Part shown: positions 1 to 9,623 of the stretch, one piece after another | Layout of the letters: the number at the start of each line of letters is the position of its first letter | Numbering within the stretch: the first letter of the stretch is position 1 | Assembly: GCF_009834785.1 (NCBI RefSeq) | Contig: NZ_WUYX01000013.1 | Span: forward strand, 97,820 to 148,367 | From: Natronorubrum halalkaliphilum | Lineage (GTDB): Archaea > Halobacteriota > Halobacteria > Halobacteriales > Natrialbaceae | DNA: 50,548 nucleotides | Direction of reading: 5' to 3' | Program-made: the position numbers and the translations under genes | The notes under the pieces: model-generated | The model's database searches: none | What the model saw: the letters and a program-made list of their open reading frames with translations, nothing else | Told to the model about the DNA's origin: nothing

Positions 1-1
1 G

Positions 2-964
2 GAAGCCGAGGACGAGCAAGAGGAAGAAGCCGAGGAAGAAGAAGCGGAAGAAGAGGAGGCCGAAGACGAGCAAGAAGAAGCCGAAGAGGGAACGGAAGAC
101 ACCGGCGAACTCGTCGAAGACGATCGTGAAGAGGGTCACGCCGACGATGCCGAAATGGTGTACGAGGGCGACGACGCCTCCGGCGTCTTGCACCTCGATC
201 TCGACGGCTTGTTCCTCGACCTGCTCGGCCTCGAGGTCAACCTGAACCCGGTCCAGCTCGACGTCTCGGCACGGCCGGGCGAGAACAACCTGCTCGGGAA
301 CCTGCTGTCCGCGGTGACGGGCCTGCTCGACGGCGCGATGTCGATTCCGGACAAGATCAAATCGGCGCTGAGCAAGCCGATGGAGATGCTCAGCGGCCTC
401 GTCGAGAAACCGAAGGAGTTCCTCAGCGGATTGTTCGAGAAACCGAAACAGCTGCTCACCGCGGTCGTGAACAAGCCGAAGGAATTGCTCAGCAAGCTCT
501 TCGGAATCGGCGGCGAGCAAGCGGAGAGCGCCGTGGAGAAAGCCGAAGAGGGTGCGGCGGAGTCCGGCGGCCGAATCGCCTCGTTCTTCAGTTGGCTGAA
601 AGGGGTCGTCACCAAGCCGGTATCGTGGCTCGGCGGACTCTTCGGCACCGGTGCGGACGGTGAAGCCGAGGAGGAAGCGGCAGAAACCGAAGACGGCGAG
701 CCAGCCGAGGCCGACGACGAAGAGGCCGAAGCCGATACGGATGAGGCCGAAGACGCGGCGGACGAATCTCCCGGTCGGATCTCCGCCGCCGGCAGCTGGC
801 TGAAAGAGAAGCTCCTCGGGCTCATCCCCGGCTTCCCGATCGAAGACCTCGTGGCGACGATCGTCAGCCAGGTCATCGAACAACTGATCGAGCAGCTAGA
901 ACCGGAGAGCGAACAGGACGAATCGGGCGACCAATCCGAAGCAGCATCACAGGCCGGAGCCTAA
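2..964 (+). CDS. Acidic repeat protein with amphipathic 11-residue repeats, 5' end outside window
   Basis: Function unknown. The reading frame is open from base 2, so the true start lies upstream; an internal ATG at 155 is not a convincing start because the acidic Glu-rich stretch before it is in the same frame. Order seen: Glu/Ala-rich acidic region (2-150), a hydrophobic Leu/Gly/Asn-rich segment (190-340, LGNLLSAVTGLLDG), four tandem 11-residue units beginning Lys-Pro (374-505), a Trp/Phe-containing amphipathic stretch (580-650), a second acidic region (660-770), then a hydrophobic/amphipathic C-terminus ending in acidic residues. The LGNLL...GLLDG segment resembles, from memory, a short motif seen in many uncharacterised bacterial proteins. 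It lies 2 bp before the next acidic gene and is probably cotranscribed with it. The amphipathic repeats suggest surface or membrane association, which is inference. Confidence 0.75.
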   Translation, partial: EAEDEQEEEAEEEEAEEEEAEDEQEEAEEGTEDTGELVEDDREEGHADDAEMVYEGDDASGVLHLDLDGLFLDLLGLEVNLNPVQLDVSARPGENNLLGNLLSAVTGLLDGAMSIPDKIKSALSKPMEMLSGLVEKPKEFLSGLFEKPKQLLTAVVNKPKELLSKLFGIGGEQAESAVEKAEEGAAESGGRIASFFSWLKGVVTKPVSWLGGLFGTGADGEAEEEAAETEDGEPAEADDEEAEADTDEAEDAADESPGRISAAGSWLKEKLLGLIPGFPIEDLVATIVSQVIEQLIEQLEPESEQDESGDQSEAASQAGA

Positions 965-966
965 TC

Positions 967-1479
967 ATGAGTGACGAATCCGAATCAGTGACACAGCGTA
1001 TCGACTACGAAAAGATCACCGACAACATCGACGTCGACGACCTGATCGAGGGCACCCAGTGGGAAGACGAAATCGACGAAGACCAGCCGCTCGGGGAGGC
1101 CCTGGGCGGCCAGATCGGTGCCCTCGTCGGACAGAAGGTCGGCGAGTCCATCGGCCGAACGATTGGCGATATGGTCGTCGACGAACTGTTCAGTCCCGAC
1201 GAGGAGCCAGCGGACGAGGACGAAGCGGAGGCTGAAGAGGACGAGGACGAAGAGTCCGACGCAGAAGAAGGCGAGGAAGAAGCGGAAGACGAGGATGAGG
1301 ACGAAGAAACTGACGCAGAAGAAGGCGAGGAAGAGGCGAAAGACGAGGATGCCGACGAAGGTGAGGGGACAGACGAGTCCGACGCCGAAGGCGAGGACGA
1401 ATCCGAGGAGACGGACGAAGCGGAGAGCCAGGACGAATCCGCGGACGACGATGCGGACAGTGAGGACGAGGAGGAATGA
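967..1479 (+). CDS. Acidic glycine-zipper protein, unknown function
   Basis: A 170-residue protein of unknown function. Residues 1-40 are acidic but varied. Residues about 45-75 carry a glycine zipper (GGQIGALVGQKVGESIGRTIGD), in which glycines recur every three to four residues, typical of packed or oligomeric membrane-inserting helices. The remaining 90 residues are almost only Glu, Asp, Ala and Ser and are expected to be disordered. It starts two bases after the upstream stop codon, so the two are translationally linked. The next gene carries a second version of the same zipper. No signal peptide, metal site or catalytic motif is visible. An opposite-strand open frame here is only the mirror of the repetitive codons. 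Confidence 0.75.
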   Translation: MSDESESVTQRIDYEKITDNIDVDDLIEGTQWEDEIDEDQPLGEALGGQIGALVGQKVGESIGRTIGDMVVDELFSPDEEPADEDEAEAEEDEDEESDAEEGEEEAEDEDEDEETDAEEGEEEAKDEDADEGEGTDESDAEGEDESEETDEAESQDESADDDADSEDEEE

Positions 1480-1527
1480 CGATGCGACCGAATCAGCCTT
1501 CCAGCACCGGATCGCTCCCCCCGGCCC

Positions 1528-1534
1528 GAGGTGA
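1528..1534 (+). promoter_or_regulatory. Shine-Dalgarno site deciding a start
   Basis: GAGGTGA matches the 3' end of haloarchaeal 16S rRNA and sits five bases before the ATG at 1540. The in-frame GTG at 1531 lies inside this site, so the ATG is the better start. Confidence 0.6.
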
Positions 1535-1539
1535 GCGCG

Positions 1540-2553
1540 ATGAGTGAGGCCGGGTTGAAACAGCTGGTCGCCGAGGAGGTAAGCGACCAACTCGAGGTCA
1601 GCGATATGCTCGGCGACGGCAGCCTCGAAGACGGGCTCGACGGCGGCGAAATCGGAGCCGCGGTCGGCCGCGAGTTCGGCGAACGCGTCGGCCGCGAGTT
1701 CGGCGCGGCGATCGGTCGCGGGATCCACGAGTCGATCGCCGAGGGCCTCGAAGAGGAGAAAGACCGCAAAGAGCTCCAGTCCGATCTCAAGTCGGCGATC
1801 CGCGATGCCATCACGCAGACCGTCGAAGACAACGAGGCCAAGGATTCGGTCCAGTCGCTGGCCCAGGACGTTACCGACGGAAGTAGCGTCGAGGGGCTTC
1901 TCGAGGGCGATGCGGACGAAAGCGAGAGTGAAGGCGAGCCCGAGAGTGCCGAGGGTGCCGAAAGTGAGGGTGACAGCGAGAGCGGCGGTGCGCAGGCGGC
2001 AGTCGAGTCGGTCGCCCAGGAAGTCAGTGAGGCCAGCGGCCTCGATGACGTTCTCGAGAGCGAAGACGAATCCGAAGCCGAAGATGCAGACGAGTCCGAA
2101 GACGAGGCGGCTGAATCCGAGGACGACGCCGAAGACGAAGCGGACTCCGCCGAGGATGCGACGGATGACGATGACGAGGGTGAAGACGACGCCGAAGCCG
2201 ACGAGGACGAGTCCACGGAGACGGAGTCGGAAGACGACGCCGAAGAGGAACCTGAGGCCGAGGACACCGAGGAAGACGCGGCGGACGAGTCCGAAGACGA
2301 GGCGGCCGAATCCGAGGACGACACAACCGAAGAAGCGACCGACGACGAGCCGTCGGTCGAGGACATCGAGGACCTCCGGAAGGATACCCTCAAGGACTTC
2401 CTCGGCGTGATGTCCTACGAGGACCTGCAGTCGGTGGCCAAAGACGTCGACGTGAAGGCGAACCTGAGCCGCGAGGAGATGACCGAAGAGATCATCGCGA
2501 CGGTGACGGACGACGAGGAAGACGAGTCGGAGGCGGAAGCGGAAGCCGAGTAG
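1540..2553 (+). CDS. Acidic protein with glycine zipper and SAP/Rho-N-like C-terminus
   Basis: A 337-residue protein of unknown function. Residues about 25-70 hold a glycine zipper (GGEIGAAVGREFGERVGREFG), followed by a charged helical stretch to about residue 110. The centre is a very acidic Glu/Asp/Ser tract interrupted at 1981-2049 by GGAQAAVESVAQEVSEASG, a module that recurs in the next gene. The last 60 residues regain ordered composition (LRKDTLKDFLGVMSYEDLQSVAKD), with two short helices that look like a SAP or Rho-N-type helical hairpin; that comparison is by eye only. The start at the ATG is chosen because of the Shine-Dalgarno site just before it. Same strand and close spacing put it in one operon with its neighbours. 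Confidence 0.75.
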   Translation: MSEAGLKQLVAEEVSDQLEVSDMLGDGSLEDGLDGGEIGAAVGREFGERVGREFGAAIGRGIHESIAEGLEEEKDRKELQSDLKSAIRDAITQTVEDNEAKDSVQSLAQDVTDGSSVEGLLEGDADESESEGEPESAEGAESEGDSESGGAQAAVESVAQEVSEASGLDDVLESEDESEAEDADESEDEAAESEDDAEDEADSAEDATDDDDEGEDDAEADEDESTETESEDDAEEEPEAEDTEEDAADESEDEAAESEDDTTEEATDDEPSVEDIEDLRKDTLKDFLGVMSYEDLQSVAKDVDVKANLSREEMTEEIIATVTDDEEDESEAEAEAE

Positions 2554-2690
2554 TTCGGTTACCGTCTTCGAATCGTCGAGTCTCCAGCGGCGGGCGAGAC
2601 GGAAATCGGAGCGGCGAATCGGCGACCGAACGGGGAATCGTGGACCGTGAACGATGACCGAGCGACGACAGCGAGAGACGGACGAGACAC

Positions 2691-3668
2691 ATGAGCCAGG
2701 ACCTTCACGAACGGGTGAGCGAGATACTGAACGACGCCGAGACCGCGAGCGGGTCGATGATCACCGACGAGAACGGCGAGTCGGACGAGACCGACTTGCT
2801 CGAGACCGCCGACCGGGCGAGCGACCTCCTGGACTCGGCCGAACCCGACGCGCTACTCGAGGCGGTCGGGCTGGACGAACTGCCGGACGGCAGCGAACCC
2901 GACTCGATCCCGGCGGCCATCGCGCGGGGCGATCCCGAGCAGGTCGAGGAGCTACAGCGGCTGCTCCGGCTAGCGAATCTCGCCGACGGAGACGAGGACG
3001 GCGCGCTCGAGGGGGCTGCCGGTGCGATACGGCAGTCGATTGCCGATAGCGAGGAGCGCGATGAAGACGAGGCGGCAGCCGAAGACGAAACGCCAGCCGA
3101 AGAAAGCGGTGAAACGGAGGGCGAGGACGACACGGACGAAGAAAGCGAAAGCGACGGGAGCGTCGTCCGAGACGCGATCGAGTCGGTTACCGCCGACGAA
3201 ACCGACGAGTCCGAAAGCGAGAACGGCGGGGCTCGAGCGGCCGTCGAGTCGGTCGCCGAAGGCGTCAGCGAGGCCAGCGGGCTCGACGATGCGTTCGGAG
3301 GTGACGATGACGACGGAGCCGAGACCGATGCGGACGACGAGTCGGACGGCGACCTCGGCGAACAGCTTCGATCGGCGATGGAATCGACGGTTTCGGACGT
3401 CGGCGACGACCTCGGGGGACTGCAAGAGCGACTCCAGAGTGCAAGTGCTAGTTCCGTTGGTGGTGAGACTGAGTCCGACGACGAGGCCGAAGCAGAAGCC
3501 GAAGCAGACGAGGACGACGGACTCATCGACTCGGGGCTCGGATCGGATCAGGACCGCGGTACCGCCTCGGGAAGCGGAACTCGCCACTCGACGATGGCGC
3601 CGCCGCCGTCGGAACGCGCGGACATGAAGGGGACCGCGCGTCACTCGACGATGCCGGATAAGCACTGA
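2691..3668 (+). CDS. Acidic protein with duplicated RHSTM C-terminal tail
   Basis: A 325-residue protein of unknown function. The N-terminal 110 residues are helical and moderately acidic, with several DLLD/ALLEAVG segments. A Glu/Asp/Ser-rich middle follows, containing GGARAAVESVAEGVSEASG (3225-3290), nearly the same as the module in the preceding gene. The tail is strikingly different: about 30 basic-to-neutral residues with the unit GT-x-RHSTM twice, separated by a Pro-rich linker (APPPSERADMK). Such a duplicated short tail suggests a binding or sorting signal, which is inference. It is the last of the acidic run; the next gene has its own promoter-like region. Confidence 0.75.
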   Translation: MSQDLHERVSEILNDAETASGSMITDENGESDETDLLETADRASDLLDSAEPDALLEAVGLDELPDGSEPDSIPAAIARGDPEQVEELQRLLRLANLADGDEDGALEGAAGAIRQSIADSEERDEDEAAAEDETPAEESGETEGEDDTDEESESDGSVVRDAIESVTADETDESESENGGARAAVESVAEGVSEASGLDDAFGGDDDDGAETDADDESDGDLGEQLRSAMESTVSDVGDDLGGLQERLQSASASSVGGETESDDEAEAEAEADEDDGLIDSGLGSDQDRGTASGSGTRHSTMAPPPSERADMKGTARHSTMPDKH

Positions 3669-3747
3669 TCGTCGCTCGAGTCACGCGACTCCGCCGCCGT
3701 CGAAACGCAACACTGCGAAACGCATGCAGGAGACCGCTGAAGCCTTA

Positions 3748-3771
3748 TCCGGACCGCCGTCGTCCGGACCG
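3748..3771 (+). promoter_or_regulatory. Direct repeat at a promoter, candidate operator
   Basis: TCCGGACCG occurs at 3748-3756 and again at 3763-3771, 15 bp apart, between a TATA-like CTTATCC (about 3743-3749) and the ATG at 3773. The second copy covers the expected transcription start of a leaderless mRNA, so a bound protein could block initiation. Operator function is inferred. Confidence 0.35.
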
Positions 3772-3772
3772 T

Positions 3773-4252
3773 ATGACGAGACACGTTAGCGAGACGCAGG
3801 TTCGCCACTGGCTGGACGAGACGGCGGTCCGTAGCGTGACGGCACACTCCGACGAAGACACCGAGTTCAACCTCCAGGTCGAACTCTCACAGCTTCCGGT
3901 TCACGTGATCAAAGAGGAGGAGTTCGGCCCCGTCCGAATCGTCGGTCGGAGCGGGTTCGACACCGAACGGACCAAAGAGTTGCTCCGTGACGACCAGAAC
4001 CGGGGCGAACTCCTCGAGTACATCGGCCCGATGCTGGCGGCGACGCCGGGGTTCTACACGTTTCTCGACCCGAACGGGGACTCCTGCCGACTGCAACGGG
4101 CGGAGACGGTACAGGTCGAGTATCGGCTCTACCCGGACGAAGCCCGTCAGCAGGCGTTGATGGACGGCATCATGTCGATCGCGACGAGCATGCGCTACGT
4201 TCGGAACGTCGTCGCGGTCGTCGGTGCGCGAGCGCCGGCCGACGATGCATAG
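3773..4252 (+). CDS. DUF2299-like archaeal protein
   Basis: A 159-residue soluble protein of unknown function. The N-terminal pattern (VRHWLDETAVRSVTAHSDEDTEFN) and the hydrophobic beta pattern that follows resemble the archaeal DUF2299 family as I remember it; this needs a profile search. No catalytic motif is visible. Composition is ordinary, unlike the acidic genes upstream. The ATG lies just downstream of a TATA-like box, which points to a leaderless transcript. It may belong functionally to the acidic cluster because it follows it on the same strand, but the 104-bp gap with its own promoter means this is only a possibility. Confidence 0.6.
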   Translation: MTRHVSETQVRHWLDETAVRSVTAHSDEDTEFNLQVELSQLPVHVIKEEEFGPVRIVGRSGFDTERTKELLRDDQNRGELLEYIGPMLAATPGFYTFLDPNGDSCRLQRAETVQVEYRLYPDEARQQALMDGIMSIATSMRYVRNVVAVVGARAPADDA

Positions 4253-4262
4253 CGGCGGCGGG

Positions 4263-4478
4263 CTACTCTTCTCGCGAGTCGTCGAGGAAGAGCCGGATCC
4301 CCATCACCGGAATGAACAGGAAGAAGGCCAGCAACATCGTGCCGACGAACCCGGTGTTGAGAAACTGCGGTGAGAGCTCCGGCGTGAGTATCAGCGACGC
4401 AATGAGAAATCCGCCGCCGACCGATACCGCCAGCAGGATGAGCAGATCCGTGCGATTGACCGGGACTTCGTCCGTCAT
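4263..4478 (-). CDS. Small membrane protein, two transmembrane helices
   Basis: A 71-residue protein with two hydrophobic segments (LILLAVSVGGGFLIASLIL and TGFVGTMLLAFFLFIPVMGI) joined by a short Pro-containing loop, and a charged C-terminus DDSREE. Start chosen at the ATG giving MTDEVPVNR; a longer form begins eight codons upstream (4502). It converges with the preceding gene with only 10 bp between stops. Function unknown. Confidence 0.65.
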   Translation of the reverse strand: MTDEVPVNRTDLLILLAVSVGGGFLIASLILTPELSPQFLNTGFVGTMLLAFFLFIPVMGIRLFLDDSREE

Positions 4479-4650
4479 ACGAGACACTACGAGTCGCGAC
4501 ATATAGTGCTACGAGATTTCGATGCGTCGTCGATCGCAGCGTCGGTGAGAGGTATCGCCGGCGCTGGTTCCGAAGCCGCGGTCTCCGGCCGGTAGCTGGC
4601 CGGTTGTCGGAGGGCGAACATTTACCTCCGCCGTCGTACCACAGGACAGT

Positions 4651-5148
4651 ATGACACTACTCGTGCCCTTCGACGGGTCGGACCTGGCGAGAAAAGCGCT
4701 CGAGAAGGCCGCCGCCTTTGGCGAGTTGCTGGACGAGGAGGTCGTCGTGGTGACGGTGATCCCCGACGACGCCGAGTACGCGCGGGACCGGGGCTGGATT
4801 ACGGAGGGGGAACCGTTCGATCCGGACGCCATCGAAACGGGGATCCGAGCGCGAGCTGAAGAGATCGATTCGGAGGCGACGTTCCGGACCGAGCGCGTCA
4901 ATTCCGACGAACCGACCGCGACCTCGACCACGAACGTCGTCCGGGAAATCCGACGCATCGCCGGCGAAATCGAGGCCTCGGTGGTCTTTATCGGGTCGGA
5001 AAACGCGGGCTCCGTGATCGCTCCGCAGTCGAGCGTCGGCAGCCCTGTCGCCAACGACCAGCGCTACGACGTCTACGTCGTCCGCGAGCCCGGCGAAGCG
5101 CTCGATCCCGAGGACATCACTGACATCGATTCGACCGACGGACTATGA
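4651..5148 (+). CDS. Universal stress protein family protein
   Basis: A 165-residue protein with the UspA fold signature: a first strand and loop LLVPFDGSDLARKALEKA, a central VVVVTVIPDD strand, and a late EASVVFIGSENAG segment. The family's ATP-binding end motif is normally GSxGxSxV/S; here it reads GSENAGSVIAPQSSVGSPVA, which is degenerate, so nucleotide binding is uncertain. Usp proteins act in the cytoplasm in stress adaptation and often accompany transporters. It precedes, by 228 bp, an antiporter whose C-terminal half is also Usp-like. Haloarchaea carry many paralogues, so no specific role can be given. Confidence 0.85.
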   Translation: MTLLVPFDGSDLARKALEKAAAFGELLDEEVVVVTVIPDDAEYARDRGWITEGEPFDPDAIETGIRARAEEIDSEATFRTERVNSDEPTATSTTNVVREIRRIAGEIEASVVFIGSENAGSVIAPQSSVGSPVANDQRYDVYVVREPGEALDPEDITDIDSTDGL

Positions 5149-5376
5149 GCATCGCGACGCCGAACCCGGTCGACTGGGCAACGTTTTGCGGTCGAAACGG
5201 ATGACCCGATCGGAGCGGAGTATCGGAGTTTGATACGAGCGAAGTCGAATCGGGGATATCGAAACCGAGGGCCGTTAGTATGCGGACGTGACAGTCTCGA
5301 GTAGAAACGTGTCGATACAGGTTCGAACGGTTGTGACGAACGGACGTCGTCGAGTGCCCGACGGAGCGATCGGACC

Positions 5377-7416
5377 ATGATCCCGGCGGCGCTGTCGCTC
5401 CCGATCGACGATCCGATCCTCATCTTCGGGCTGGCGATGATCGTCTTTCTGGTCGTCCCGCTGGTGCTGGGTCGGTACCGGCTCCCGGGGATCATCGGCA
5501 TCATCGTCGTCGGCGCGGTCATCGGCCCCAACGGGCTGGGCGTGCTCGAGCGCGACGAGACGATCGTCCTGCTCGGCGAGGTCGGCATCGTCTACCTGAT
5601 GTTCGTCGCGGGCCTCGAGATCAACCTCGCCCAGTTCATCGAGTACAAGGATCGGAGCATCGTCTTCGGGCTCCTTTCGTTCGTCATCCCGCAGGCGATC
5701 GGGACCGTCGTCGGCTACTACGTCCTCGGGCTCTCGGTCGGTGCCGCAGCGCTGTTCGCCGCCATCTTCGCTTCCCACACCCTGCTCGCGTACCCGGTCG
5801 TCAACCGACTCGGGATCACGAAGACCGAGAGCGTCACGGCGACGATCGGCGGCACGATCATCACCGATACGCTCGCGTTGCTCGTCCTCGCCGTCGTCAT
5901 CGCCGGCGCGGACGGCGAACTCGGGGCCGGCTTCTGGCTCGAACTCGCGGGCGGACTCGCGCTCTTTTTCGCGGGCGTCTGGCTGCTCGTTCCCCGGATC
6001 GGCCGCTGGTTCTTTCGGACCGTCGACCAGGAGAGTTACTTCGAGTTCCTATTCGTGATGGCCGTCCTGTTCGTCTGTGCCTACCTCGCCGAACTCGCCG
6101 GCGTCGAGTACATCGTCGGCGCGTTCCTCGCCGGCCTCGTGCTCAACCGTCTGATCCCCGAGAGCGGACCCCTGATGAACCGCATCGAATTCGTCGGGAA
6201 CGCGCTGTTCATCCCGTTCTTCCTGCTGTCGGTCGGAATGCTCGTCGACGCTCGGGTGCTGACCGACGGCCTCGACACGCTGTCGATCACCGTCGCGTTC
6301 GTCGGCCTCGTGCTCACGACGAAGTACGCCGCGGCCTGGGTGACCGCACGCCGATACGGCTACTCCCACGACGAGACGATGACGATGTTCGGACTCTCGG
6401 TCGGTCAGGCTGCGGCGGCGCTCGCGATCGTTCTGATCGGATTCGACGCGGGCCTGTTCGGCGAGGCCATGCTCAACGCCGTCGTGCTGATGATCCTGGT
6501 CGTCAGTGTCATCAGCCCCGCCGTCGTCGACCGCTACGGACGGGCGATCGTCCGCGCGTCCGAGCACACCGAGTACGATCCCAGAAACGCGCCACAGCGG
6601 GTCATGGTTCCGTTCTCGCGCGAGTCTCAGTACCGCGAGCGACTGCTCGATCTCGCCCTGATCGTCCGCGAGGCCGGTGACGATCAGCCGCTGTACACCC
6701 TGAGCGTCGCCCAGCCAGGCTCTCGAGCCGAAGCCGACATCGCCGAGATCGAATCGTCGCTCGAGGAGACCGAGGCCTACACCGCCGGAGCCGAAGTCCC
6801 CCTCGAGCGCCAGACCCGGGTCGAAGGGAACGTCGCCTCGGGGATCATTCGGGCGATCCTCGAGAATCGGATCACGACGCTGATCATCGGCTGGGACGGG
6901 GCGCCGCGCCACCAGCGCGTGTTCGGCGACGTCATCGACCAGGTGCTTATCCGGACGAAACAGCTCGTGTTGGTCTCTCACGTGCGCCAGCCCCTGAACA
7001 CGACGGGCGAGGTCGTGGTGATCCTGCCGCCGGGGATCGACCACAACGACGGGTTCTACGAGGCCGTACACACGATCGAACACCTCGCGGAACAGGTCGG
7101 TGCGCCGGTCCGGGGCCTCGTCGTGGACCGAAACCCCGATCAGTTCGAGCGCCTCTTCGATATGGTCTCCCCCGACGTTCCGGCGACGTTCGAGCGGGTG
7201 GACGACTGGAGCGCCGTCTCCGCCCGTCTGCGCGACGACATCGACGAGACGGACCTCGTCGTCACGATGAGCGCCCGCCGGGGAACAATGGGCTGGCATT
7301 CGGAACTTCGGACGCTCCCGACGACGGTCTCCGAGGAGACCGACGGCAACTTCATCGTGATCTATCCGGCCGTCGGCGAGCGAAGCGACGATCGACAGTT
7401 CCTCCAGTTCCGATGA
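5377..7416 (+). CDS. CPA2-type cation:proton antiporter with Usp-like C-terminal region
   Basis: A 679-residue membrane protein. Residues 1-390 form about 12 transmembrane helices of the KefB/NapA-type sodium(potassium)/proton exchanger domain, with [21 protein letters not shown] near the start and [15 protein letters not shown] in the region expected to carry the ion path. From about residue 405 it becomes hydrophilic and resembles tandem universal-stress-protein domains ([12 protein letters not shown]; later ILEN-R-TTLIIGW), a layout known for several archaeal antiporters and thought to be regulatory. It exchanges monovalent cations for protons at the cell membrane; the ion cannot be told from sequence. 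The start is the first ATG before the first helix. Confidence 0.9.
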   Translation: MIPAALSLPIDDPILIFGLAMIVFLVVPLVLGRYRLPGIIGIIVVGAVIGPNGLGVLERDETIVLLGEVGIVYLMFVAGLEINLAQFIEYKDRSIVFGLLSFVIPQAIGTVVGYYVLGLSVGAAALFAAIFASHTLLAYPVVNRLGITKTESVTATIGGTIITDTLALLVLAVVIAGADGELGAGFWLELAGGLALFFAGVWLLVPRIGRWFFRTVDQESYFEFLFVMAVLFVCAYLAELAGVEYIVGAFLAGLVLNRLIPESGPLMNRIEFVGNALFIPFFLLSVGMLVDARVLTDGLDTLSITVAFVGLVLTTKYAAAWVTARRYGYSHDETMTMFGLSVGQAAAALAIVLIGFDAGLFGEAMLNAVVLMILVVSVISPAVVDRYGRAIVRASEHTEYDPRNAPQRVMVPFSRESQYRERLLDLALIVREAGDDQPLYTLSVAQPGSRAEADIAEIESSLEETEAYTAGAEVPLERQTRVEGNVASGIIRAILENRITTLIIGWDGAPRHQRVFGDVIDQVLIRTKQLVLVSHVRQPLNTTGEVVVILPPGIDHNDGFYEAVHTIEHLAEQVGAPVRGLVVDRNPDQFERLFDMVSPDVPATFERVDDWSAVSARLRDDIDETDLVVTMSARRGTMGWHSELRTLPTTVSEETDGNFIVIYPAVGERSDDRQFLQFR

Positions 7417-7509
7417 CCGTTCGGGCGGCCTGCGGCCGTGGGAGGACCCCGTTAAAAAAGCTCGCGAGGCAACGCTTATTCCGGTGCCTGCCCTCGATTC
7501 GGACGAAAT

Positions 7510-9486
<1,977 letters not shown>

Positions 9487-9581
9487 GTAGCCGATCGGCT
9501 GTTTCGGACTATCAACTCTCGCGAAGCCTTCTTCGTTCTGGTATCGGCGTTAGCACCGGCAGCGGGTTCTGATAGCGGACC

Positions 9582-9591
9582 GTGTCGACAC
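9582..9591. promoter_or_regulatory. 10-bp palindrome in a promoter
   Basis: GTGTCGACAC, a perfect palindrome, lies just before AATTATG and about 30 bp before the ATG at 9624. It could be an autoregulatory operator; this is a guess from position. Confidence 0.2.
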
Positions 9592-9623
9592 AATTATGTT
9601 CGCGTCACTGGAAAGGGCGAAAT

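Noticed and set aside
1005-2393. Long minus-strand Ser-rich open frame opposite the acidic genes
   Set aside because: It is the mirror of GAC/GAG/GAA-rich codons on the plus strand; composition is almost only Ser and Ala and it spans two real genes.
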